Shown one piece after another: positions 1 to 5,371 of a stretch of DNA of 5,371 nt. The first letter of the stretch is position 1. Each line of letters starts with the position of its first letter. The stretch is from the NCBI GenBank assembly GCA_003229995.1, contig QIGJ01000048.1:1-5371 (forward strand), given 5' to 3'. The notes beneath the pieces were generated by a model, which was not told where the DNA came from, made no database searches, and worked only from the letters and a program-made list of their open reading frames with translations. Position numbers and translations under genes: made by a program. The stretch comes from Gammaproteobacteria bacterium (lineage in GTDB: Bacteria > Pseudomonadota > Gammaproteobacteria > SZUA-152).

Positions 1-47
1 GTATAGCTCATGCAGCTGAGCATCCAGCAGGGCTTGGCTCTATCTAA
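1..47 (+). CDS. Possible C-terminal tail of an upstream gene (partial)
   Basis: Reading from base 3, one frame is open from the left edge and ends at a TAA at 45-47, giving the tail IAHAAEHPAGLGSI. The other two forward frames stop within the first 18 bases, so this is the only forward frame that could carry a gene into the window. Because dsrN follows, the expected upstream gene by comparison with Allochromatium vinosum is dsrP (NrfD-like membrane subunit), but 14 residues are not enough to recognise any family. The 200 bp gap to dsrN is longer than expected if dsrP and dsrN were tightly coupled. The frame could equally be open by chance. Confidence 0.3.
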   Translation, partial: IAHAAEHPAGLGSI

Positions 48-162
48 CGAGGACCGAACAGGATGTCAATTAATGCTGGGGAGCCTGTTTTGCCCCTCGC
101 ACAAGCACGGCGGGGATGATATGAAAAAAACTGGAGATTATTTTAGGCTACACTATTTGTTT

Positions 163-172
163 ATTCGCGAAT
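163..172. promoter_or_regulatory. Perfect 10-bp palindrome upstream of dsrN
   Basis: ATTCGCGAAT is its own reverse complement and lies about 75 bp before the dsrN start in an AT-rich stretch. It could be half of an operator or a chance palindrome. No known regulator motif is recognised, and the symmetry does not extend beyond 10 bp. Confidence 0.15.
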
Positions 173-237
173 TAGCTGTTAGTTGCATGCCTCCTCATGT
201 CAATCCGGCTTTTGGTTGTAATTTCACCCTTTCACAC

Positions 238-241
238 AAGG
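238..241 (+). promoter_or_regulatory. Ribosome binding site deciding the dsrN start
   Basis: AAGG lies six bases before the ATG at 248. This supports 248 rather than the in-frame ATG at 197, which has only pyrimidine-rich sequence (CCTCCTC) just ahead of it. Starting at 248 also puts the P-loop at residues 8-17, the usual place for this family. Confidence 0.5.
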
Positions 242-247
242 CATTAC

Positions 248-1615
248 ATGGCTCACCTGTTCATTTCCGCTGCTCACAAGTCTTCAGGTAAAACCACTCT
301 GAGCATCGGTCTATGCGGTGCATTTCGCCAGCGTGGGCTCAGTGTGCAACCCTTCAAGAAAGGCCCAGATTACATCGATCCCATGTGGCTGTCCCGCGCT
401 GCCGGAAAGGATTGTTACAATCTGGATTTCCACACTCAAAAGCACAACGAGATACTCAGTGTCTTTGGTCACCACACAAACTCAACCGACATCAGCATCA
501 TCGAAGGCAACAAGGGACTTTACGATGGCCTTGACCTTGAAGGCACTAACAGCAACGCCGCGCTGGTCACCCTGCTCGACTCACCAGTGATTCTGGTGAT
601 CGATGCCCAGGGTATGACCCGTGGCATTGCCCCGCTGATTCTTGGTTATCAGGCCTTTGAAAAAGATCTCAATATCGCCGGGGTGATTCTCAATAAACTG
701 GGCGGCAGTCGCCACGAGTCCAAATTGCGTGCCGTTATCGAGCACTACACCGATGTGCCTGTGGTGGGTGCGGTACATCATGACCCCATGCTGGATATCC
801 AGGAGCGGCATTTGGGTTTAATCCCCAGTAACGAGGCAGCTTCTGTAGAAAGACAAATCCAGGCCATTGCCGATGTTATTGGCCAGCACGTAAATCTCGA
901 CCAACTGCAACACATCGCCAACCATGCCACTACACCTGCTTATCAGCCTCTGCCAAAAACTGAATCCGTCACAGCAGATATTCGCATCGGCATCGCGCAA
1001 GACACTGCCTTTGGTTTTTATTATCCCGATGATCTGGCCGCCTTTCGCTCTGCGGGGGCAGAACTGGTGAGTATCGATACGCTGCACGACATACAGCTAC
1101 CAGAAATCGACGGCCTGTTTATCGGCGGTGGTTTCCCCGAGACCCAGATGCAAACACTGGAAGCGAATATTTCCTTGCGTGACAGTATTCGCACCGCCAT
1201 TGAGGCAGGTCTGCCCGTGTATGCCGAGTGCGGTGGCCTGATGTATTTGTCGCGCAGCTTACAATGGAATGAAAGCAAATGCAGCATGGTGGGTGCGCTG
1301 CCTATGGACACACGTATGCACCAACGCCCACAGGGACGTGGTTATGTGCAACTGGCCAGAATGCGCAACCCTCTATGGAATAAAGTGGTCAATAAAAGCA
1401 AACATATTAATGCTCACGAGTTTCATTATTCCTCCGCCGAAAACCTCGAAAAAACCACACAATTCGCTTATCGTGTCTTACGGGGCCATGGAATCAATGG
1501 TCAACACGACGGCATTATTCATCGCAATGTACTGGCCAATTACAGCCACATGCGCAACGTGGAAAACAACCCGTGGGTAAAACAGTTTGTTGACTTTGTC
1601 CGCAAGCAACAATAA
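248..1615 (+). CDS. dsrN: DsrN, siroheme-amidating CobB/CbiA-type glutamine amidotransferase
   Basis: This is a 455-residue cytoplasmic ATP- and glutamine-dependent amidotransferase of the cobyrinic acid a,c-diamide synthase family. In dsr clusters this family member (DsrN) amidates siroheme to make the siro(heme)amide cofactor of the sulfite reductase DsrAB. Visible parts: an N-terminal P-loop (residues 8-17, ending SSGKTT), the substrate/ATP motif KKGPDYIDP (37-45), EGNKGLYDG (86-94), and a C-terminal class I glutaminase domain from about 245. That domain has FIGGGFPE (291-298), the nucleophile Cys328 in YAECGGLMYL, and the probable catalytic His434 in NYSHMRN. The length is normal and nothing is broken. 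The start is 248 (RBS AAGG), not the in-frame ATG at 197. DsrN rather than corrin CobB is chosen because the DsrR gene follows after 56 bp and no other cobalamin gene is seen. A role in cobalamin synthesis cannot be excluded from this window alone. Confidence 0.88.
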   Translation: MAHLFISAAHKSSGKTTLSIGLCGAFRQRGLSVQPFKKGPDYIDPMWLSRAAGKDCYNLDFHTQKHNEILSVFGHHTNSTDISIIEGNKGLYDGLDLEGTNSNAALVTLLDSPVILVIDAQGMTRGIAPLILGYQAFEKDLNIAGVILNKLGGSRHESKLRAVIEHYTDVPVVGAVHHDPMLDIQERHLGLIPSNEAASVERQIQAIADVIGQHVNLDQLQHIANHATTPAYQPLPKTESVTADIRIGIAQDTAFGFYYPDDLAAFRSAGAELVSIDTLHDIQLPEIDGLFIGGGFPETQMQTLEANISLRDSIRTAIEAGLPVYAECGGLMYLSRSLQWNESKCSMVGALPMDTRMHQRPQGRGYVQLARMRNPLWNKVVNKSKHINAHEFHYSSAENLEKTTQFAYRVLRGHGINGQHDGIIHRNVLANYSHMRNVENNPWVKQFVDFVRKQQ

Positions 1616-1671
1616 CCCGGATTTTTCCACGCAGTCATTATCATCAGCCACCAAAGAGACAACGACCCTAT

Positions 1672-1989
1672 ATGAACATCATCAGCTTTTCCCCTGCCGC
1701 CATTGCACAGATAAAAACAAACATACAGGACGACAAGCACAGCGCTATAGCATTGCGTATTGCCGCCACCATGACCGCAGATGAGACCATTAACTACGGC
1801 ATAGGATTCGATGAAACAAAAGAAGATGACGTGCAATTTACTTATGACGGCGTTAATTTTCTAGTCAGCCCGGATTGCCTGGAATTATTAAACGGCGCAC
1901 ATATCGATTATGTTGAAATTGAAAATGACCAACACCATTTTATTTTTCTTAATCCCAACGATCCCAATTACAAGTCACCCAAAGAGTAA
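1672..1989 (+). CDS. dsrR: DsrR, IscA/HesB-fold protein without Fe-S ligands
   Basis: The 105-residue product has the layout of an A-type iron-sulfur carrier: N-terminal helix (ISFSPAAIAQIK), the ALRIAA strand (27-32), INYGIGFDE (40-48), then VNFLVSPDCLELLNGAHIDYVE (61-82) and a C-terminal FIFLNPNDPN (90-99). The cysteines that bind Fe or Fe-S in IscA (one after the ALR strand, two in the C-terminal CGCG motif) are all absent. The only cysteine is Cys69, at a position that is not a ligand in IscA. This matches A. vinosum DsrR, which is known to keep the fold but not to bind iron or Fe-S, and to affect sulfur oxidation, probably after transcription. It lies 56 bp after dsrN, the same order as in A. 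vinosum. The Shine-Dalgarno is weak (AAAGAGA at 1653-1659, 12 bases before ATG), so translation may depend partly on the upstream message. Confidence 0.85.
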   Translation: MNIISFSPAAIAQIKTNIQDDKHSAIALRIAATMTADETINYGIGFDETKEDDVQFTYDGVNFLVSPDCLELLNGAHIDYVEIENDQHHFIFLNPNDPNYKSPKE

Positions 1990-2026
1990 AAACGCATTGA
2001 AATGATTCTGGTAACGCATTTTCATA

Positions 2027-3613
2027 ATGTCAAAATATAGCCTCAACATCAGCAACAATAGCGAGTTCTTCTGGCCACTGTTAATCGGCCTGATCACCAC
2101 CCTGTTTGCTATACTACTCTCCGGTATTGCGGCTTGGTTTTGGCCGCAATACCAAGCTATTCTGGCCATCAGTCAAATTATTCTTACCGGCATCAGTTTT
2201 TTCCTTATTTCACGCATTGCACAATACATGAAAAAACATTTTCTCTCACCACTGGCACAATTACGCGAATGGGCACAACGCATGCGTAATGGCGATCTTT
2301 CCGCCCGCGTTCCGCAACCCAAACAGAGTGAATTTTCAGCACTGGCAAATGATATCAATAAACTCGGTGATTCATTACGCACATTAACACGCAGCATGGA
2401 TGAACAGGTCAGTCAACAAACCATTATCCTGCAACGGAAAACCCGTTCACTGGAAATTTTGTATGATGTTGCAGCCCGCAGTAATTCGGCAAAGAACATT
2501 GATGAATTGCTCATCGGTTTTCTCAACACTTTGACCGAAATCGTTTACGCTCATGCCGGTACGGTTCGCCTGATGAATGATGACCAGCAAATGCGCTTGG
2601 TCGGCAGCGTGGGCCTGGATGACAGCATCATCGAAAAAATTCGCCGGGTACCCATCGAGCATTGTTTGTGTGCACAGGAATTTTCCAGAAATATGCTGTT
2701 GTGTCAAAACCGTTTTGAGCGCTGCCAGAATATTGCTGGTGATCTGTTATTTTCCGGGGATAAACTGGAAAATATCGCCATTCCTTTGCGCTATAATAAT
2801 CGCACACTGGGCATTTATAATCTGTTTGTGGAAAAACTCGGGCTCACTGAACGTGAAGACATTAAAGACATTCTCACCAACATTGGTCAGCACCTCAGTA
2901 TGGCCATTACCAAATCATACTGGGATGCGGAGTCCCATCGTTTATCCATCATGCAGGAACGCACCATGCTAGCCCATGAGCTACATGATTCGCTGGCACA
3001 GACTCTGGCCAGTCTGCGTTTTCGCGTCAGCATGCTGCAAAAAACCCTTTCTCCAGGGAGCACACACTCAAACACCAAAAGTACCGATGCGCAAAAAGAA
3101 GTAAAACAAATCAAGGTCGGTCTGGATGAAGCCAACTTTGAACTGCGCGAACTACTGACTCATTTTCGCATTCGCATGGATGAGCGTGGCTTGATTCCGG
3201 CAACTGAAGGCTTGGTGGAACGTTTCAAAAATGAAAGTCACTGTCAGATATTTTTCCAGAACGAGTGTTCTGAACTAAAACTGCCACCCGTGCTTGAAGT
3301 GCATGTTCTGCATATTATTCAGGAGGCATTGGCCAATATTCGCAAGCACAGCCACGCCAATTATGTACGAATTTTAATGAGTGGTGATGAATCACTCGGA
3401 TTTCATCTGCTGATCGAAGATGATGGCATGGGCATCGAAGTTGATATTAATAACGCCATGCCTGGAGAACATGTCGGGCTCACTATTATGCGTGAACGGG
3501 CACAGCGCATCGGTGCTGAGTTCAGCATTGAAAGTGATCCCGGTGAAGGCACCCGTATTGAATTGCGATTACAGGATATGCAAAGTCGTAAAAAAAATCG
3601 TCGTCATCAGTGA
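2027..3613 (+). CDS. NarX-like sensor histidine kinase with HAMP and cysteine-bearing GAF domain
   Basis: The 528-residue kinase sits in the inner membrane and should phosphorylate the adjacent NarL-type regulator. Domain order: two hydrophobic helices (about 15-39 and 42-66) separated by only a few residues; a HAMP domain (about 65-120, with LSPLAQLREWAQRMRNGDLSARV); a coiled-coil linker; a GAF-like domain (about 142-295); a HisKA_3 dimerisation domain with HELHDSLAQ, phosphoacceptor His320; and an ATPase domain with N box (Glu433, Asn437), G1 DDGMGI (465-470), EHVGL (481-485) and GEGT (506-509). It is NarX/NarQ-like from the membrane inward, but the periplasmic nitrate-binding domain (about 110 residues in NarX) is missing. 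The GAF-like part holds Cys213, Cys215, Cys226 and Cys233 (CX1CX10CX6C), possible metal, Fe-S or thiol-redox ligands. It starts 37 bp after dsrR, and no clear Shine-Dalgarno is seen before the ATG. The kinase class is firm; the signal is unknown. Confidence 0.9.
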   Translation: MSKYSLNISNNSEFFWPLLIGLITTLFAILLSGIAAWFWPQYQAILAISQIILTGISFFLISRIAQYMKKHFLSPLAQLREWAQRMRNGDLSARVPQPKQSEFSALANDINKLGDSLRTLTRSMDEQVSQQTIILQRKTRSLEILYDVAARSNSAKNIDELLIGFLNTLTEIVYAHAGTVRLMNDDQQMRLVGSVGLDDSIIEKIRRVPIEHCLCAQEFSRNMLLCQNRFERCQNIAGDLLFSGDKLENIAIPLRYNNRTLGIYNLFVEKLGLTEREDIKDILTNIGQHLSMAITKSYWDAESHRLSIMQERTMLAHELHDSLAQTLASLRFRVSMLQKTLSPGSTHSNTKSTDAQKEVKQIKVGLDEANFELRELLTHFRIRMDERGLIPATEGLVERFKNESHCQIFFQNECSELKLPPVLEVHVLHIIQEALANIRKHSHANYVRILMSGDESLGFHLLIEDDGMGIEVDINNAMPGEHVGLTIMRERAQRIGAEFSIESDPGEGTRIELRLQDMQSRKKNRRHQ

Positions 3614-3649
3614 CGGATTACATTAAATTCCGCTAGAATCATATAACAT

Positions 3650-4306
3650 ATGAAAGTCCAACTCATTGATGATCACACACTCTTTCGCCTGGGATTAAAA
3701 AACCTGCTGGAACACAGCGGCATTGACGTGATCGCCGCTGCCAGCACCGGCCAGGAAGGGCTGGACACGGTTAATGATGTCAAACCCGATGTCATTCTGC
3801 TGGACATGCGCATGCCAGATATGGACGGCCTGGAAGTGCTGAAAAAATTACGGGACGCAGGCGTCACCGTACCCATCAGCATGCTCACCACCAGCACCGA
3901 GGAGTATGATTTAACTGAATCCTTACGCAATGGTGCTCAGGGTTACCTGTTGAAAGATATGGACCCGGAAGACCTAGTGGCCGCTTTGCACAATATTGTG
4001 GCAGGTGAGACTGTAGTCGCACCGCAACTTGCGGGCACCCTAGCCCGCGCCTTACAAGGAAAATCGGTATTACCCGAAAAGAAAACACCCCTGTCTGCAC
4101 TCACCCCGCGTGAACGGGAAATCATTGAACATCTTGCCTTTGGTCAAAGTAACAAGGTCATCGCCCGCGAACTGGGCATTACCGATGGCACGGTAAAATT
4201 ACACGTAAAGGCCATACTGCGAAAGCTGGAAGTCCGTTCACGGGTAGAGGCCGCCGTTATTGCTGTTGAGCAAGGGCTGGGTCGGCGACGCAGTCCTCCT
4301 TCCTGA
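3650..4306 (+). CDS. NarL/FixJ-family response regulator
   Basis: This is a 218-residue DNA-binding regulator, the evident partner of the kinase 36 bp upstream. The receiver domain (1 to about 120) has the acidic pair Asp7-Asp8, phosphoacceptor Asp52 in LLDMRMPDMDG, Thr80 and Lys102. The stretch GYLLKDMDPEDLVAAL (98-113) is very close to the same part of E. coli NarL. After a linker (about 121-149) a LuxR-type helix-turn-helix (about 151-209) begins LTPREREIIEHLA. Its recognition helix reads TVKLHVKAIL, keeping the two lysines (183, 187) that correspond to the DNA-contacting Lys188 and Lys192 of NarL; only the valine between them is changed (Leu184). Binding of NarL-like heptamer sites is therefore inferred, but targets are unknown. 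The ATG at 3650 has no evident Shine-Dalgarno. A TAGAAT at 3634-3639 with GTGACG at 3610-3615 (18-bp spacing) is a weak promoter candidate that would give almost no leader. Confidence 0.92.
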   Translation: MKVQLIDDHTLFRLGLKNLLEHSGIDVIAAASTGQEGLDTVNDVKPDVILLDMRMPDMDGLEVLKKLRDAGVTVPISMLTTSTEEYDLTESLRNGAQGYLLKDMDPEDLVAALHNIVAGETVVAPQLAGTLARALQGKSVLPEKKTPLSALTPREREIIEHLAFGQSNKVIARELGITDGTVKLHVKAILRKLEVRSRVEAAVIAVEQGLGRRRSPPS

Positions 4307-4862
4307 GTCCCTGCTCCACATTATTTTGGCTATATCCGGTTTTCTCAAAGGCCGAATGTTTATCTGGCGTTAGCATTATAGTATTTTTGTCTGCATTCAT
4401 AATGTATGAAACCTGGAAGGTATTTGCGCAGGGATATCAACGTCTCCAGAGACTCGATAAATCATGTCAATAAAGGCATTCAGAGTACGAATTTGTAAGG
4501 CTTCACGGCGATCTGTAAATTGTTCCCTTTTCTGAAAGACAGACTGACGACGAATAATCCCTTGAGCTTGAGTCGCTTTCCTATAAACTTGTTTGTGGTC
4601 ATAGATTCTGATCCCCCTTGCTATTGATGTCTTTACAACACCAACAGTAGGGAAAAGTCTATGACCAATCAATACCTTAATTCCTTTGAGAAAACTGGAT
4701 AGACCCTTTATTTTGCGACCCATATTATGAAAAGTAACAACGATCTGGTGAATGAACAACAGAAACCCATTGCCTCGCTGTCAGATGTGATGGTTTTGTG
4801 ACAATTTATGACTAAACTAGCCTCAGTAATAAACAATAAACAGGATTTTCCCCGGGCTTTCC
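4307..4862. other. 556-bp intergenic region, AT-richer than the flanking genes
   Basis: No gene on the + strand can be supported; all three forward frames are broken by stops. The only long frame is on the minus strand (4397-4759, listed separately). Just after the NarL-like gene an imperfect pairing is possible (ACATT 4318-4322 with AATGT 4355-4359 and TGGC 4327-4330 with GCCG 4351-4354), but it is interrupted by a bulge and lacks a clean U-tract, so no terminator is called. Another short inverted repeat is CATTAT 4374-4379 with ATAATG 4399-4404. The last 60 bases before 4863 should contain the promoter of the OmpR-type regulator; GTGACA at 4798-4803 resembles a -35 box, but no -10 at proper spacing was found. 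Confidence 0.4.
4397..4759 (-). CDS. Unrecognised hypothetical protein, 120 codons, doubtful
   Basis: This frame is open for 120 codons on the minus strand from a TTG at 4759; the first ATG is residue 13 (4723). The product is basic, rich in Arg, Lys, Gln and Ile, with no signal peptide, no membrane helix and only a short hydrophobic stretch. No family motif is recognised. Codons vary in a way compatible with coding, and the frame lies in a gap otherwise empty of genes. Against it: the start is TTG with only GAGG about 13 bases upstream, the internal ATG has no ribosome site, and it would be convergent with the NarL-like gene. It could be a real accessory gene, a gene remnant, or a chance frame. 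Confidence 0.25.
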   Translation of the reverse strand: MFIHQIVVTFHNMGRKIKGLSSFLKGIKVLIGHRLFPTVGVVKTSIARGIRIYDHKQVYRKATQAQGIIRRQSVFQKREQFTDRREALQIRTLNAFIDMIYRVSGDVDIPAQIPSRFHTL

Positions 4863-5371
4863 ATGAAACAGTTTCTCGTTGTCGAAGATAATCGCGATAT
4901 CGCCAATCTGGTCTCCATGCATTTACGAGACCTGGGTGCCGAAGTACAAGTTGCCAGTGATGGCAATACTGGCCTTTCATTGGCACAAAAAAACCGTTTT
5001 GACCTGATTATTCTCGACCTTATGCTGCCCGGTATTGACGGTCTGGAAATTTGTCGCCGATTGCGCGGCACCGATAACGATACGCCTATTCTGATGTTAA
5101 CCGCCAAAGGGGCGGAACTGGACCGTGTTGTTGGACTGGAAATGGGGGCTGATGATTATCTGCCCAAACCCTTCAGCGTGCGTGAACTGGTAGCTCGTGC
5201 CAAAGCCATTTTACGGCGTGTCGATACACACACCACCCCTGCCACGGCTAATGGCGATTTGCAGGCCGGTACTCTTTTTCTTGAACAAGCCAAACGACGG
5301 GTCAGTATATCGGGTAACGAGGTCGATCTCACCGCACGCGAATTTGACCTTCTCTGGCATTTTGCCACCCA
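4863..5371 (+). CDS. OmpR/PhoB-family response regulator (partial, runs off right edge)
   Basis: The first 169 residues of a winged-helix response regulator are present; the gene continues past the window. The receiver domain (1 to about 118) has Glu8-Asp9, phosphoacceptor Asp52 in IILDLMLPGIDG, Thr80 in LMLTAKG, and Lys102 in the DDYLPKPF motif (97-104), which is typical of the OmpR/PhoB class. The output domain begins at about 134 (LQAGTLFLEQAKRRVSISGNEVDLTAREFDLLWHFAT), with LTAREFDLL at the expected position for the first helix of the winged helix-turn-helix. The ATG at 4863 gives the standard receiver N-terminus, although the nearest purine-rich stretch (AGGA, 4842-4845) is 17 bases away and too far to be a good ribosome site. 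A cognate kinase would be expected just outside the window. It is unrelated in family to the NarL-like regulator, and its target is unknown. Confidence 0.9.
   Translation, partial: MKQFLVVEDNRDIANLVSMHLRDLGAEVQVASDGNTGLSLAQKNRFDLIILDLMLPGIDGLEICRRLRGTDNDTPILMLTAKGAELDRVVGLEMGADDYLPKPFSVRELVARAKAILRRVDTHTTPATANGDLQAGTLFLEQAKRRVSISGNEVDLTAREFDLLWHFAT

Larger units (their letters stand above)
48..247 (+). other. Leader region before dsrN with small inverted repeats
   Basis: No convincing gene fills these 200 bases. The first part (to about 120) is GC-rich and holds competing short arms: GGGG at 78-81 can pair with CCCC at 93-96, and that same CCCC (in CCCCTCG, 93-99) can pair with CGGCGGGG at 108-115. 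CCAGCA at 24-29 is also complementary to TGCTGG at 74-79. No U-tract follows the hairpin, so it is not a standard intrinsic terminator. The second part is AT-rich and carries a perfect 10-bp palindrome, ATTCGCGAAT, at 163-172. No good -35/-10 pair was found. The cobalamin riboswitch boxes one might look for upstream of a CobB-like gene were not seen. A regulatory role is only inferred. Confidence 0.3.

Noticed and set aside
1..24. Minus-strand frame starting with ATG at about 24 and running off the left edge
   Set aside because: Only a few codons are visible, there is no clear ribosome site, and a diverging gene inside a dsr cluster is not expected.
41..186. Integron attC-like ends: ATCTAAC at 41-47 and GTTAGTT at 178-184
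   Set aside because: The right end deviates from the GTTRRRY core, the intervening bases do not form the long imperfect palindrome of an attC site, and no cassette or integrase is present.
197..247. Upstream in-frame ATG at 197 as the dsrN start
   Set aside because: There is no ribosome site in front of it, it would add 17 residues before a P-loop normally close to the N-terminus, and the ATG at 248 has AAGG at good spacing.
1..247. Cobalamin riboswitch upstream of the CobB-like gene
   Set aside because: The conserved B12-box and core sequences are not found, and the gene is better explained as DsrN, which is not a cobalamin gene.
10..291. A 93-codon + strand frame across the leader, including an ATG at 121 preceded by GGCGGGG
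   Set aside because: It overlaps the start of dsrN by over 40 bases in another frame, resembles no known family, and its residue composition (many Cys, His, Phe) looks like chance translation of the leader.
4318..4359. Intrinsic terminator after the NarL-like gene
   Set aside because: The pairing is AT-rich, interrupted by a four-base bulge, has a 20-base loop and is not followed by a run of T.
4708..5107. Minus-strand frames overlapping the start of the OmpR-type regulator
   Set aside because: They are antisense shadows of a well-supported receiver domain and carry no recognisable motif.

Overview
The window reads as the distal end of a dissimilatory sulfur-oxidation (dsr, reverse-acting sulfite reductase) locus from a proteobacterium, most likely a gammaproteobacterial sulfur oxidizer. 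That assignment rests on two adjacent genes: a CobB/CbiA-type amidase with the features of DsrN, and a HesB/IscA-fold protein that has lost all the metal-binding cysteines, as DsrR has. In Allochromatium vinosum the cluster ends ...dsrOP-dsrN-dsrR-dsrS, so the order N-R is the diagnostic signature. No species can be named from the sequence alone.

Layout, all major genes on the + strand. Bases 1-47 may hold the last 14 codons of an upstream gene (dsrP would be expected, but the tail is too short to recognise). Bases 48-247 are a leader of about 200 bp with several short inverted repeats. dsrN runs 248-1615 and dsrR 1672-1989. Where dsrS would be expected there is instead a NarX-like membrane sensor kinase (2027-3613), followed after 36 bp by its NarL-like response regulator (3650-4306). 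The four genes are codirectional with gaps of 56, 37 and 36 bp and could be one transcript. Bases 4307-4862 are an AT-richer stretch of 556 bp with no convincing gene; the only sizeable reading frame is an unrecognised 120-codon one on the minus strand. At 4863 a second, different (OmpR/PhoB-type) response regulator begins and runs off the right edge.

How they fit together. DsrN is known to make the amidated siroheme of DsrAB, and DsrR is known to be needed for normal sulfur-globule oxidation and DsrAB levels in A. vinosum, so both serve the sulfite reductase. The kinase lacks the periplasmic nitrate-binding domain of true NarX: its two membrane helices are almost contiguous, and its only apparent sensory part is a cytoplasmic GAF-like domain carrying four clustered cysteines. 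The inference is that this pair reads an intracellular redox, metal or sulfur signal, and its position makes dsr or respiratory genes plausible targets. This kinase/regulator pair is the most interesting part of the window.
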